Virus record (IMG/VR): IMGVR_UViG_3300043438_002264 | Coordinates: 60,541-124,540 of that record | Reading direction: 5' to 3' (one strand) | Origin: a virus | Length of the DNA stretch: 64,000 bases | Part shown: one piece after another, positions 19,728 through 30,200 of the stretch | How the letters are laid out: each line of letters begins with the position of its first letter | Numbering within the stretch: the first letter of the stretch is position 1 | Notes under the pieces: model-generated | Told to the model about the DNA's origin: nothing | Databases searched by the model: none | What the model saw: the letters and a program-made list of their open reading frames with translations, nothing else | Program-made: the position numbers and the translations under genes

Positions 19728-20312
19728 TTAAATAATTTGTTTTGTTGCTAGTTTACGCTCTGGAGTCCAGTCTGAGCCAGTGAGTTCTGGCATTGCGTGG
19801 TAGTCATACTCTATAATAATCTTATTTCCACCATAAGTTCTGGCGGTTCCAAAGTCAATAATATCTCTGGATTCTTCTAGCTGGTATACCTTAAAATCAT
19901 GAAAGAAAAACATGTTATCTATTAGGTCTGGAGACTGAGATGTCCCTAGGTTTACCTGACGGTTCATGGCCCAGTTATTAATTTCTTCTGCTGTTTCATT
20001 GCCACGGTCCATTAGCCTCAAAACTTGCTCTTGAATTTGAACCATTTTTTCTATGGGGTTGTCACCAGTTGCGTAAAAGTAATACATAATCTGCTCACAT
20101 TTTATGTGTGGAAAGCTTTTCTTGTTCATTTTAATAAGTCTATCCCAAGTAGCCATGGTTCCGCCTGTTGGAAAATATTGAGTTAAGTCATTAATAGTTG
20201 CTGGCAAAGTTGGAAAAAATGGAGTATCCAAACCAGTACTATTAAGAATTTTGCTTTGAAGATATTTGTTTATCCAAAGAATTGGTGTGTTTAATAATGT
20301 ATCGTTAGCCAA
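19728..20312 (-). CDS. Tail terminator / head-tail joining protein
   Basis: A 194-residue protein directly before the major tail protein. It reads MANDTLLNTPILWINKYLQS at the start and contains IKCEQIMYYFYATGDNPIEK. Tail terminators cap the tube and join it to the neck. The assignment rests on gene order (connector, stopper, completion, terminator, tube) and length. It overlaps the upstream gene by 8 bases. Confidence 0.6.
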   Translation of the reverse strand: MANDTLLNTPILWINKYLQSKILNSTGLDTPFFPTLPATINDLTQYFPTGGTMATWDRLIKMNKKSFPHIKCEQIMYYFYATGDNPIEKMVQIQEQVLRLMDRGNETAEEINNWAMNRQVNLGTSQSPDLIDNMFFFHDFKVYQLEESRDIIDFGTARTYGGNKIIIEYDYHAMPELTGSDWTPERKLATKQII

Positions 20313-20982
20313 CCTTAATCACCCCTGCATTTGCTATCCATCGATATCCAGTTGACAACCCTTTTGAACGGCCAGCACGTTTACCAGCTGCTAAATTATT
20401 CTTATAAGCAACAGGGTTTTCAAGATATGAAGCCATTCCGCTAACCCTTAAGAATGCCTGTGTAAAGTATTTATTAAAGAAGCTGTCAAATGCTTGCTCA
20501 AATCTTCCTTGTACATTTCCTCCTGGGTTTTGAACAGTTACTTCTGACTTTGTAAAAACTTCTTCTCCATCTTGAATAAACCTTAAGGCCTGGGCCTGCT
20601 TTGGCCTAATCTTTACTGGAATGCCCTCTTCCATAATCTTAGCCTTATTATAGAACGGGGTATTAGATCCGTCCTGAATACTATTTGACTGCCTAAATGA
20701 AGACCTAAAAGAAAGCCCTAAATTGCTAATTGAATAGTCAATGTCGTATAGCCTAGCTGCTGGGCTTCCCGTCTGGTTCCACTCGTATACGTGATGAAGT
20801 ATTGATGGGTTGGTTTTTGCATTAGCATCTATGTAGCTTTTTAAAACTTCTATTGTTTGTACTCCTATAGAGTGCATTAATTGCTGCTTTCCCATCTGAA
20901 TACCGTCCAAAAATCCAGCAGAGTAATCCATTATGTTTTTCATATCTTTTGCAAACTGTCTTCCATCAAAGCGAACTCTCAT
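20305..20982 (-). CDS. Neck / tail-completion protein (HK97 gp10-like position)
   Basis: A 225-residue protein starting MRVRFDGRQFAKDMKNIMDY, a common opening for gp10-type neck proteins. A basic C-terminus follows (NNLAAGKRAGRSKGLSTGYR). It lies between the head-closure and terminator genes and overlaps both. The structural role is inferred from order, and the family match is by appearance only. Confidence 0.6.
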   Translation of the reverse strand: MRVRFDGRQFAKDMKNIMDYSAGFLDGIQMGKQQLMHSIGVQTIEVLKSYIDANAKTNPSILHHVYEWNQTGSPAARLYDIDYSISNLGLSFRSSFRQSNSIQDGSNTPFYNKAKIMEEGIPVKIRPKQAQALRFIQDGEEVFTKSEVTVQNPGGNVQGRFEQAFDSFFNKYFTQAFLRVSGMASYLENPVAYKNNLAAGKRAGRSKGLSTGYRWIANAGVIKVG

Positions 20983-21428
20983 AGGTCTACCGCCTGATTC
21001 TCGGACCTGCGTACAACAACCTTGTAATATTCTGGAGACCCAAAAGGTCCCACAAAAGGCTCAACAGTAGCAACCTCAAATAAGGTTGACTTGCCAGCTC
21101 TTGGGCCAGAGGTTTCTAGGTAAACCTCATTAAGATTTCTATCTTTAATATTTGTCACAATTATATTGGTAATTGAGTTTTTATTTTCTGTACTAGAAAA
21201 ACGAATATCTGATTTTACACGGCCTAGCATAACACTATCCTGTGTAATATTAGCATTTGGCTTTACGTCTTCTTTCCAGGCTGTTCCAGCTGAATTAAAG
21301 TTACAAGCAATTGTCTTGTCATGTATCCAAGTTTTTTGAACATTTCCGTACGCTCCTTGATCTACAATTGGATAGTAAATATCTGCAAGCATTGGAAATA
21401 TAAAAGAGGTCTCTTCGCAGGTAGCCAT
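20979..21428 (-). CDS. Head closure (stopper) protein
   Basis: A 149-residue beta-rich protein located just after the head-tail connector, where the stopper that seals the portal vestibule is normally encoded. It contains FIFPMLADIYYPIVDQGAYG and a long central beta domain (VMLGRVKSDIRFSSTE). It is linked by one- and four-base overlaps to its neighbours. No enzymatic motif is visible. Confidence 0.6.
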   Translation of the reverse strand: MATCEETSFIFPMLADIYYPIVDQGAYGNVQKTWIHDKTIACNFNSAGTAWKEDVKPNANITQDSVMLGRVKSDIRFSSTENKNSITNIIVTNIKDRNLNEVYLETSGPRAGKSTLFEVATVEPFVGPFGSPEYYKVVVRRSENQAVDL

Positions 21429-22324
21429 TATAGCACCCCAAGTCTAGTAATAGATTTAGCATACTTTGACAGTATCTTATCTACAACAATGTTTCCTGTT
21501 CCCTCAAACATTCTCTTGTCAAACTGAAGCCTAAACTGGTCAGTATTGTAAGACGTAATGTACCTCTGGTAGTAATCAATTCTTCCACACTTGATATCAT
21601 CAATTAGCAAAGTCGCAGCTCTTGCAATATCTGATGGAACAGCTGGGTATCCTGATTCTAAAATAAACTTGTAGTCGTATCCGTTAGGGAATCCTTTAAG
21701 TGGTGGTAGGTTTGCGTCAACAATATCAGAGCTTGCAAGTGGAATAATTAGAGGGGCCTGCTCGTTTCTATTTACTCCGTCAACAACTGTTTCTGTAATT
21801 GCTGTTTTGTCTTGTGTTATTTCAAATGTGCGGTCTGTTACCAAAACGTTATTTTCGTATACCGCCAAAATCTTTTTTGCATCCATCCACAATGGGATAT
21901 AGTCTGCCCCTAGGCCTACAGTATCTAAGACCTTCTTTTTGTAGTAAAAACCTTCTGGAATTACTGAGTCAATAACCGCTCTAGCAATTTCTTCAAACCT
22001 AGTGTATTCTGCAATTTGTGAGGCAGTCTCACCCAATGTTGATGGATTAACATATGGCCTTACAATGCTAAAAACATCATCAAATAAGGTCTCTGTGTCT
22101 TCTAAGTCTACTGTAATAATAACCTGATAGTCTGTATCATACTTTGAGTTTAATGGGTACTGAATAGTATCCCCAGACATTGCTAAATAAGAAAAGGTAT
22201 CTTGAACTGAAAGGTCGGCCAAATCAATTACGGTTACTGTTATGTCTGAATCCAGAGTAACTATGCTTGGAATTTCAAAACTAATCGTAAGGTTAGAGTA
22301 TGGCTGAGCTCTCAGGATTTCCAT
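21428..22324 (-). CDS. Head-tail connector/adaptor with N-terminal Ig-like domain
   Basis: A 298-residue protein. The first 95 residues form a beta sandwich (YSNLTISFEIPSIVTLDSDI, then YQVIITVDLEDTETL). Residues 110-298 look like an adaptor domain (YTRFEEIARAVIDSVI ... PSDIARAATLLIDDI ... FRLQFDKRMFEGTGN). It follows the capsid gene and precedes the stopper, so it should dock on the portal. The Ig-like front part may decorate the neck. It overlaps its upstream neighbour by one base. Confidence 0.65.
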   Translation of the reverse strand: MEILRAQPYSNLTISFEIPSIVTLDSDITVTVIDLADLSVQDTFSYLAMSGDTIQYPLNSKYDTDYQVIITVDLEDTETLFDDVFSIVRPYVNPSTLGETASQIAEYTRFEEIARAVIDSVIPEGFYYKKKVLDTVGLGADYIPLWMDAKKILAVYENNVLVTDRTFEITQDKTAITETVVDGVNRNEQAPLIIPLASSDIVDANLPPLKGFPNGYDYKFILESGYPAVPSDIARAATLLIDDIKCGRIDYYQRYITSYNTDQFRLQFDKRMFEGTGNIVVDKILSKYAKSITRLGVL

Positions 22325-22629
22325 TACTTACCAAATTCCCTGGCAACTTCTTCTGGGGTTGCAATTCGAACATGGTTACGCTCTAGCCACTTTTTAGAAT
22401 TTCCCTTAGTTACAATATTGTAACCTTTTAAAACTTTTCCTACACCTGGCCAAGAAACATTCTTTGTAGAATGAATGGCTACCGTCTCTTTTTCATCGGT
22501 TTCTGGGGTGTTGCCAGTATCTGTTTTTCTTATTGAATTAGAGCCAATTACATCATTGCTGTCAGAAACAACTGATACATTTTTATTGGCTACTGGATCA
22601 GCAGAAGTAACGACATTATTTTCTTGCAT
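22324..22629 (-). CDS. Small protein after the capsid gene, function unknown
   Basis: A 101-residue protein. Residues 1-50 are low-complexity and polar. Residues 55-101 are a compact segment (NVSWPGVGKVLKGYNIVTKG, then SKKWLERNHVRIATPEEVA) that I recall from other actinophages near the capsid gene, without known function. It has a new promoter (TATAAT at 22651-22656) and a strong ribosome site (AGGAGG). A head-neck role is possible. Confidence 0.7.
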   Translation of the reverse strand: MQENNVVTSADPVANKNVSVVSDSNDVIGSNSIRKTDTGNTPETDEKETVAIHSTKNVSWPGVGKVLKGYNIVTKGNSKKWLERNHVRIATPEEVAREFGK

Positions 22630-22650
22630 TTAATAGCCTCCTAGGCTTAT

Positions 22651-22656
22651 ATTATA
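22651..22656 (-). promoter_or_regulatory. -10 box restarting transcription after the capsid terminator
   Basis: Minus strand GTTATAAT lies directly downstream of the capsid terminator, followed by a short leader with AGGAGG 9 bases before the ATG. Confidence 0.6.
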
Positions 22657-22670
22657 ACAGATATTAAAAG

Positions 22671-22702
22671 AGGGCAGGAGCCGAAACTCCTGCCCCCTCT
22701 AA
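22671..22702 (-). terminator. Rho-independent terminator after the major capsid gene
   Basis: Minus strand: a near-perfect stem pairing GAGGGGGCAGGAG with CTCCTGCCCTC around a TTTCGG loop, followed by TTTTAAT. It insulates the abundant capsid mRNA. Confidence 0.9.
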
Positions 22703-22716
22703 AGGTTAGCTAAGAC

Positions 22717-23829
22717 TTAGGAGTCTGAGCCATCTGCGTCAGCGAACGCAATGGCGTCCTCTTCCTCCCACTGAATACCGAAACGTACGAATACGGTGTA
22801 CTCAATGGTGTCCTTCTTTGGTACGTACTGACGGTTTACAGTGATGTCTCTCTGGAAACCCCATACACGGTTCTGAGGGAATGTAAGGTCTACATAACCT
22901 GCAGGGTAGTAAGGAACTTCCTGAACATCAATGCCTAGAACACGAGTTGTACGTGCTCCACCGAATGTCTGGCCCTGTCCATCAAGGTAAGCCTGGGTGT
23001 TAGCCTGGGTGTTACCGTTCTTTCCAAGTGCCTCAGCAATTGCATCTGACAAGGTTCCGTTATTCTTAACGATTCCCTGGAATGCATCTGTACCAGCGTA
23101 GAACTTAAGGTTTGCCTTAAGTGCACGGTACTTACGTGGCAATGCAGTAATAATCTTCTGCATAACCTCTGGTGTCCATGCGTTGTCAGCTACTGTTACA
23201 ACAGCTTCGTGTGCATCTCCATTGGTCTTGACCTTGTTAACAAATCCATTCATAATAGATGTGAATGGGTTGCTTCCAGTGCCAGTACCGTTGATTGCTA
23301 GATCCTCAATGTCATTCGCAAAAGCGTTTGTCATCAAACGAACTAGGTGATCTTCAAGAGCACCACCTTCAACGTTGTCTTCTAGTGCTTCAGATGAAAC
23401 TTCCCAGTCCAGACGAATCTTCTTTGTAGTAAGTTCGACCTTTGAGAATGTTGCACCTGTGTTTGTGTACTCTGCGTTAGCCTGGGCTGCTGCACGAATA
23501 ACACGCTCTCCTACGTTAACTTTCTCAAGTTCCATAGAGTTAGCTCTCATCGTTACACGACGACCATCCTTGGCGAGAACTGTAGCATCCCATACGTAGT
23601 CAATAAAACGACGTGCCTGTTCAGGGCGTAGGATACCACTTGCCGCATCACCCGAAGGATTTACGGCGTTTGGACCAGTTGTTAGACCAAGTTCGGCAGT
23701 TGGAATGTTACCTAGTGTATTAGGACCAGGGTTGCTCACATTTCCAACACCTCCAGACGCAAATGCACCTTCGCCATTAACTTCGTTAGCACCAGCACCT
23801 GGGTAGTTTTTAATAATCTCTTCCGACAT
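22717..23829 (-). CDS. Major capsid protein (HK97 fold)
   Basis: A 370-residue protein from the ATG at 23829, preceded by AGGAGGTGAC at ideal spacing. An upstream ATG at 23838 lies inside that ribosome site. The 80-residue flexible, Gly/Asn-rich N-terminus is followed by ARRFIDYVWDATVLAKDGRR, then VELTTKKIRLDWEVSSEALE and DIEDLAINGTGTG, the E-loop/spine-helix order of HK97-type capsids, and an LKFYAGTDAFQ axial-domain segment. It follows the protease-scaffold gene and is closed by a strong terminator. The GC-richer codons suggest very high expression. Confidence 0.92.
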   Translation of the reverse strand: MSEEIIKNYPGAGANEVNGEGAFASGGVGNVSNPGPNTLGNIPTAELGLTTGPNAVNPSGDAASGILRPEQARRFIDYVWDATVLAKDGRRVTMRANSMELEKVNVGERVIRAAAQANAEYTNTGATFSKVELTTKKIRLDWEVSSEALEDNVEGGALEDHLVRLMTNAFANDIEDLAINGTGTGSNPFTSIMNGFVNKVKTNGDAHEAVVTVADNAWTPEVMQKIITALPRKYRALKANLKFYAGTDAFQGIVKNNGTLSDAIAEALGKNGNTQANTQAYLDGQGQTFGGARTTRVLGIDVQEVPYYPAGYVDLTFPQNRVWGFQRDITVNRQYVPKKDTIEYTVFVRFGIQWEEEDAIAFADADGSDS

Positions 23830-23854
23830 AATTGTCACCTCCTAGTGATTTTGT

Positions 23855-25174
23855 TTATCTAAATAGATCGGCAGTTTTGAGGAAACGTCCGCCCCATAGG
23901 GATTTCTCAATCTGTTCTGATTGAGCTTCCTGTACGATCTCGCCTAGATCGCCAGACTTGCGGAAAGCGGTGTCAGCCTCAACAGCGTCCACTCTCTTTC
24001 CAAACTCGTTAAACTGTCCCTTGGCTTCTGTTACCTCTGTTTTTACAGAATCAATTGACTTGCTTAGTGCAGATACCTGCTCGTGTAGAGCTTTTACAGT
24101 ATTTGCTAGATCGCTAAAGGCTGATGTTAGAGTACCCTGAATCTCAGTAACTGCATCTGCAATTACCTGATTCGACTTAGATACCTCATCCACCTCTGGT
24201 GCAGCTTCTGCCTTCATTTCATCCTCAGACTTCATTTCTTCGTCTTCGTCCATGTCGTCAGACTTCTTATCTGGATCCATAGACTTCTCTACGTCATCAG
24301 AAGAAGCTTCTGCTGCATCTTCGGTTGGGGCATCTGCCTCTGGAGCGACCTGTGACTCTTCTACTACCTCATCAGACTTCTCAACGATGTCTGCTGTGAT
24401 TGTTTCTTCATTCATAGGACTTGCCTCCTTCTTAATCTCAATTGTATTAATGCCTTTAGCACTATCAACTAAGAACTTTATCATATCTGTTTTTTCGTTA
24501 TCGTTCTTTTCAACGAAACCTATATTTTGCATTGGAGCATTTGATGTAGGGCTTACCTCAGAATCATTTTCTGACAACATGACTATGCCAGACTCTGCAT
24601 CCCAGAAAACATTTTCAATGGGGGTATCTAAGCTTTCGCCCTTAATCATATCTACTCCGTCAACTTTTTCGACAGACAATACATTCGCAAACTGATTTGC
24701 TGGATTATCTACTAGAGACAATTCTACCAGATCATAGTCTTTAATAATGCGAATTTTTGAATCAATTTTTTCATCATATCCGTCATCCCATTTGTTCATC
24801 TTTCCACCGATAGAAAAGCCAGACAGAGTTCCGTCTAGAACTTTCTCCCAAGTGTTCTGTGCACCCTTTGAGATGTATGTTGAAACATAGACTCCAGAAT
24901 AAAACTTTTTAGCTTCTGGATCAAAATATTTATCTTCTTTAAAAGAAATCATTTTTCCAACTGCTGTTGGCTGATGCATTTCTCTTATGTTCCCACGAAA
25001 TTTAGCAAAAGCCTTTAGGCTTGCATCTGTGGTGACTATGTCAGCTTGCTTGTCTACGTTATCAAGTGTAGCAAATCCAGAGACAACACGTCTCTCCTTA
25101 TCCACTTTAGTGAACGGCATTGATAGGCGAACGTTGTCGCCCTCTGTGTCCCAATGGGCCTTTTGCATAGTCAT
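23855..25174 (-). CDS. Prohead protease fused to scaffold domain
   Basis: A 439-residue protein. Residues 10-190 resemble phage prohead proteases (S78/XkdF-like): VVSGFATLDNVDKQADIV, a candidate catalytic His67 in REMHQP, a Ser in GTLSGFSIGGK (118-121), and DLVELSLVDNPAN. Residues 230-330 are very acidic (Glu, Asp, Ser, Ala), and 335-420 form a coiled coil, as in scaffolding proteins. The protease-scaffold fusion precedes the capsid gene as usual. A TATAAT box (25184-25189) lies 9 bases before the ATG, so the leader is very short. Confidence 0.8.
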   Translation of the reverse strand: MTMQKAHWDTEGDNVRLSMPFTKVDKERRVVSGFATLDNVDKQADIVTTDASLKAFAKFRGNIREMHQPTAVGKMISFKEDKYFDPEAKKFYSGVYVSTYISKGAQNTWEKVLDGTLSGFSIGGKMNKWDDGYDEKIDSKIRIIKDYDLVELSLVDNPANQFANVLSVEKVDGVDMIKGESLDTPIENVFWDAESGIVMLSENDSEVSPTSNAPMQNIGFVEKNDNEKTDMIKFLVDSAKGINTIEIKKEASPMNEETITADIVEKSDEVVEESQVAPEADAPTEDAAEASSDDVEKSMDPDKKSDDMDEDEEMKSEDEMKAEAAPEVDEVSKSNQVIADAVTEIQGTLTSAFSDLANTVKALHEQVSALSKSIDSVKTEVTEAKGQFNEFGKRVDAVEADTAFRKSGDLGEIVQEAQSEQIEKSLWGGRFLKTADLFR

Positions 25175-25183
25175 GTTATCTCA

Positions 25184-25189
25184 ATTATA
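25184..25189 (-). promoter_or_regulatory. -10 box before the protease-scaffold gene
   Basis: Minus-strand CTTATAAT lies 9 bases before the ATG at 25174. No Shine-Dalgarno sequence is present, so the transcript should have a leader of only about 3 bases. Confidence 0.5.
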
Positions 25190-25222
25190 AGGGCTTTTTA
25201 CAAAAAAGTTACAAAAATGTTA

Positions 25223-26854
25223 CTAATTTGAAGACCTGCCCTCGCCTGCTGGATTTCTTCCAGATATTGTGGCGGGGCTATCTGAAGAGTTATTTGCTCT
25301 TTCAGAGTCTCTTGATCTATTCTGAGAAGTATTAGCTCTTGTATCGGCAGACTGTCTTGGGGACATTTCAAATGGTTCGTCCCCGTCTGGACGCTGAGGA
25401 AGACCCAGCTTTTCACGTGCCTCATTTGGAACCATAATCTGAGTCTTTACGTAACGCTCCAAAATCTGGGACTGAGCAATTTCATCTGTAAGGGTTAGCT
25501 CATTAAACTTAAAGTCTAGAATATCTGTCTTTTCTTTAACAATCTTGCTAATAATTTTTTCTAGATTTGCCTGGGCTGGTCTTGCAACCTGCTCTTTGAA
25601 CGTACGGTCTTGAGCAAGTGCTGCGGCAATCTGAGAAGAATCTCCTCCACCAATCTTGGATAGAGGAACCTGATGTGCAACAAGAATATCATCACGGTTT
25701 CTAAGGCGGTAGTCATTAAACGATGCCTCCTGAACTCCTGCTTCAATTGGTTCCATCTTAAACTCTACCTTGTTTGTATCTGTGTCAGCTGGAAGCGGGA
25801 TGTACAGTGTTCTGTGAGATTGTCCCTTTAGGCTAGTCTGTAAGAATCTAAACATCTTATCTTCTGCGTCGGAAGATAGCTTTGCACCCTTTAGCGTTAC
25901 AATGTATCTAGGAACACCCTTATTTCCAAAGTAGTCAATGTTGTATTGAGAAGCTAGCTGATCTCCATGCAAAGAAGAGATGGCAGACATGATATCTGGC
26001 ACCCCATAAAAAGTATTTAATGGTGAGTATTCTTTGTAATGAATAATCTCATTTGGTCTTGGGTCTCCAGTAATTGGATTTGGATTCTTTGCCCCGAAAT
26101 TTCTAAAGTATACAACCTTTTGTCCAATAATCTGAACATAGCCGTCACGCAATCTACGCACACGCATAGTGGTTGCTGGGATGTGTCCGATATATCCAAT
26201 TTCTCCAGCAACTGTTCTTCCAATTTCAAGATAACCATTTCCAGTAGCCTGCACATCAGTATAGAACTTTGTCATTACATTTGTGAATGAATCATCACTA
26301 TTAAGACTCTCTAGCCATTCCTTTAGTTCTACCTTAGCTCTTTCAATACGCTTTCTTGCTTTCTCAACCGCAGAATCGCTACTAGATGCCTCTAGCTGCA
26401 TAAGAGTTCTCTTAGAAACATGGAAGTCATAACCTAAACCAACAATGTTTTCTACCTTAGCATCAATTGCTGCGTGGTTAGCAAATGAGGTATCGTAGTA
26501 GTTTGCAAGCTCGTAAAGATTCCATGGTGGGGTAATAACATCAAACATTCCGTAGCCGTTGTGGAAAACGGAACCTGGGTTTATCTCTTTAGATGTTGAT
26601 CCATTTATTCCAGTGTTTCTTGCTAGAGCACTATTTTGATACCCCTGATTTGTGGTATCTATTCCAGTAAAGTCTAGGCTTTCGTAGGACTTGGCAATGC
26701 GATCAGAGCGTCTCTTAAAGTTCTTTTCTAAGCCAGAAAGGGTTTTTAAGTCTTCCCACTTCTTCGCAAATGGATCTTGCTTTTTAAAAACATTTTCTTC
26801 TTGCTCTAACTCTGGAGCAAAAATTTGAATTGGGTACTGATAATCGTCTGACAT
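25223..26854 (-). CDS. Portal protein
   Basis: A 543-residue protein at the start of the head module. It has the signature of PBSX/SPP1-like phage portals: HAAIDAKVENIVGLGYDF, NEIIHYKEYSPLNTFYGVPD, GDQLASQYNIDYFGNKGVP and LRNRDDILVAHQVPLSKIG. The C-terminal 50 residues are Ser/Arg/Asn-rich and disordered. The start overlaps the upstream stop by one base. It forms the dodecameric DNA channel. Unusually, the upstream neighbours are tail-fibre-type genes rather than terminase genes. Confidence 0.92.
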   Translation of the reverse strand: MSDDYQYPIQIFAPELEQEENVFKKQDPFAKKWEDLKTLSGLEKNFKRRSDRIAKSYESLDFTGIDTTNQGYQNSALARNTGINGSTSKEINPGSVFHNGYGMFDVITPPWNLYELANYYDTSFANHAAIDAKVENIVGLGYDFHVSKRTLMQLEASSSDSAVEKARKRIERAKVELKEWLESLNSDDSFTNVMTKFYTDVQATGNGYLEIGRTVAGEIGYIGHIPATTMRVRRLRDGYVQIIGQKVVYFRNFGAKNPNPITGDPRPNEIIHYKEYSPLNTFYGVPDIMSAISSLHGDQLASQYNIDYFGNKGVPRYIVTLKGAKLSSDAEDKMFRFLQTSLKGQSHRTLYIPLPADTDTNKVEFKMEPIEAGVQEASFNDYRLRNRDDILVAHQVPLSKIGGGDSSQIAAALAQDRTFKEQVARPAQANLEKIISKIVKEKTDILDFKFNELTLTDEIAQSQILERYVKTQIMVPNEAREKLGLPQRPDGDEPFEMSPRQSADTRANTSQNRSRDSERANNSSDSPATISGRNPAGEGRSSN

Positions 26855-27225
26855 TAGCCTTCATCTCCGTAAGCTTCTATGGTTTTCTTTGCAGCCATAA
26901 CCGCACCAATATCATTTAGTGATGGGATTAGGCCCTGTTTCATGCGATCAATCTGTTCGCTATATTCTTCATCGCTGATTCGAGCTGAGCCAGGAAAGAA
27001 TACTGGAGAACCGTTTGGCTCTCCGTGATAGGCTGCTGCCTGTTTTAGCTTGGCTATTTGGTTTTCATCACCTTTGTTTGCTGGAATGTTTAGAATATTT
27101 CCGCTGCCGTCAGTAAACCATTTACCGTTAGCTTTTTTCCAGACATAAACTCCCCAGGCATACCCTGTTTGCTCAACTAATGTTAGCTTTGCTTTACCAA
27201 GTGCTTCTGCAAATTTGTCTTCCAT
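26854..27225 (-). CDS. Small protein upstream of portal, function unknown
   Basis: A 123-residue protein from the ATG at 27225. A GTG lies 6 bases upstream, but the ATG has GGTGG before it and sits 7 bases after a TATACT box. It contains AYHGEPNGSPVFFPGSARIS and a WGVYVWKKANGKWFTDGSGN segment, with a helical C-terminus. Similar short proteins are encoded next to portals in other actinophages as far as I recall, without known function. Confidence 0.65.
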   Translation of the reverse strand: MEDKFAEALGKAKLTLVEQTGYAWGVYVWKKANGKWFTDGSGNILNIPANKGDENQIAKLKQAAAYHGEPNGSPVFFPGSARISDEEYSEQIDRMKQGLIPSLNDIGAVMAAKKTIEAYGDEG

Positions 27226-27243
27226 AACCACCAGTATACCATA

Positions 27244-30200
27244 TTATACAGCAGAAACAACCCTGTTTTGCCATCCAATGTTCTGATAGTTTGTGTATTC
27301 ATAGTTATTAATCTTTAATGGGGTATCGTCATCAATAATTATCTTATTTGTTCCAGTATAAGTTTTATAAATGTCTGCTGGGTTTACCCCAAAATATGTA
27401 GATGAAGAGAAGACCAATACGCCGTTCCAGGTATAGTCTTCATTCCAGAAATCCCAGTCATAAACGTCTATATTATCAAACTTAGCGGTATACCAAGACC
27501 TAAGAGTTTGTCGCTGAATTTCTTGTAAATTAGTAGACTGATACTGAGAGATGTTGTTAATTAAAACTGATCCAGTTACCCTAAATCCTCCAACATAGGA
27601 GCTAAAATCTAGCACATTTGAAAAAGATATACCTAACACACCCCAGTCATTAAGAGTAATTACTGGCTCTCTAACAATCCTTCCATTCCAATAAAATGCA
27701 ATTCCGTTTTCAAATCTACCAGTTTTAGCATTAATTCCATAAATTCTTGCACGGCTTCCAGAGGTGTCATTAGCAACTATAAAGAATTTTATGTAAGTAT
27801 CTTTGCTTTCAATTTCAAAGATTTGCTCTGGAGTTGTTGGGAATCTTGCTTGACCATATCTAATAAATGCTTGAAGAGCAATTACTTTATAATTTTCTGC
27901 TAAGTTTTGATTAATAGGAATTGAAAGCCCACGGTTTACTAATGGGTCATAATTTCCAACTTTCTCAATGCCGCTGCGTTTTGTGAGATATAAGTATGGA
28001 GTGCTTCCTTTATAGATTCTAAATGGGTTTTTAGATTTATAGTCAAAGTAAGAGCCGTACTTTAAGTATGGAAATATAGATGTTCCAAATCTTGTTCCGA
28101 CGGGATTAGAAGTTCTTTCATTAAAGGCTTGTGAAGCATACTGCATTTTCTTTACAACTAATGGGTTGGAAATAATGCCATCAATACTCCACTCTAAGTG
28201 TGTAACAATAGAGACATCTGCTAACTTAATATTTTTTGGTGGATAGATTATTGTTCCATCTACAACCTCATACTTGGTAGTTAACCATTCATCTCCAGGA
28301 CTTACTACGTTATTCTTGGGGGCAAGAGCTTTAGTAAAATAAGAGTTTTTTGCAGATGTATTAGTTTTTAAATATTGAAATGAAACATATGATTTAACAA
28401 GGCTGCTGTCAGTATTATAATAATTACCAGTAAAGTTTTCTAATGCTGGATAATCTAAGTTAAACTGAATAAAGTCAAGATCGTAATACTTCTTATCAAA
28501 AACATCTGAAACATATTGTGCAAAATATGTTAATGGCAAGTAATCTTCCCAGTATCCATCTATGGCAATGTCCATAAACATCGACTCAAAACTTATCTTT
28601 GGAATGAGTGTGTAGCTACCAATAAAGCTATCTATAAGGTCAAAGCTAAGTTGGCTGGCAAATGAGGTTGGAGAACCGCCATCAAGCTCTTCAGTATATG
28701 CTGGGCTATTGCTAAAATATTCACTTCCCGCATCGTAAGCTATTTCTGCTGGATAATCTTCAAATACATCCTCATAATTATAATACGTAAGCAAGCCTGA
28801 ATTATCAAATAAAGCTGAAATTTTTTCTAAATTTGTCTGTGTACAAAATCCAAATTTATAAATTTTTCCAGAAAATGTATTTTCAAAAGTTGCATCTCCT
28901 CCGATTGTTAAAGATAGGTTTTGCTTATTATTAAAAAATGAGGTAGCAGATTGTCCAAAGTATTTAGAGAACTTATCTATGTCAACTCCAACGGCAAGGC
29001 TTTCGTTTGCTAAAACCATTGACTCTGAATATATCGCCGAAATAGTTCCTGCAAAACTAAGGCTGTAATATAAAACATTGTTCTGAATATAGCATTCTAA
29101 ATATGTGTCTTTCCTAGTTTTATCGTTTATTTTAAACAATATTTGTTTTGATGAGCTAAGGGATCCTGGCTTAAATACCCCAAAAAACCCTTTTAGATTT
29201 TCTTTAATAATGTTTATATCTTCAAATAAAAGATATCCATCTTTTCCAGTAAGCCCAATAAAAGAATCTCCCAGCTGATCGTCGTATAACTCCTCATACC
29301 AGACTTTTTGAGTCGTACCATCTTCAAATATTACCTTTGGTAGTTTATATTCTGGAACTGAGAGTGCCTCATCTTTTACTAACAGGTTTTCTACAATTGC
29401 TTGATTCCAACGGCCAATGTCTGGGTAGCTATAGTTGCTTGTATAGTCAGCAAAAGCATAGTCTATAAGAACAGAGGTTCCTCCATATGCACTGTTTGCA
29501 TTTTCTGGGTATTCTACCGCCTGGCCATAAGCAAAGCGTCTTTTGGCAACAATAGCTGGAACCAAGTATGGGTATATTGCAACACAATCAATATCTAAAA
29601 ATGGAACATTCTCAGATGCATAAAATCCTAGCCAATCATTGCTTTTTGTTGTTCCGCTTTGAATAATTGTTTCTGATGCTAAAGCAACATCTGAAGTAGA
29701 AAAAGAAACTTCTATTGCCTGTTCTCCATTTATCAATAATGAAGCAGTATTTTCAGAAATTTTAAAGTCTAAAAGCATTGGCCTGTACCACTCTGTAATC
29801 GGGTGTGCACCAACAGAATCTCCAACCTTAATCTTTATAAATGGACCATCTACGTAAATTCCATCGGCTGAGCCAATTGGCCCAAAGATCCTAGTTGGAG
29901 AAGTTGCCTTTGAGTCAATCCTTGCCCACATCTCAGCAGTGTATTCCCTATATCTTCCAGCCTCATTTAAAAATCCTTGTCCAGGAATTATCACCGATGG
30001 ATCTGATCCATTTGGTAAAATTCTTGTAACGTTTGATGAACCATAAACAATTGGTACCCCAGAATTTTTTGCAGTCAAATATCCGTTATTAATAAAGTAA
30101 TACCCGTCTAAATCTTGTAAGCCATATGATTTTGCAGGGATTGACAAGTAGCTAAATGGAACATTGGATGGTAGGGTTTCTCCAAAAAGTCCAGGGGATG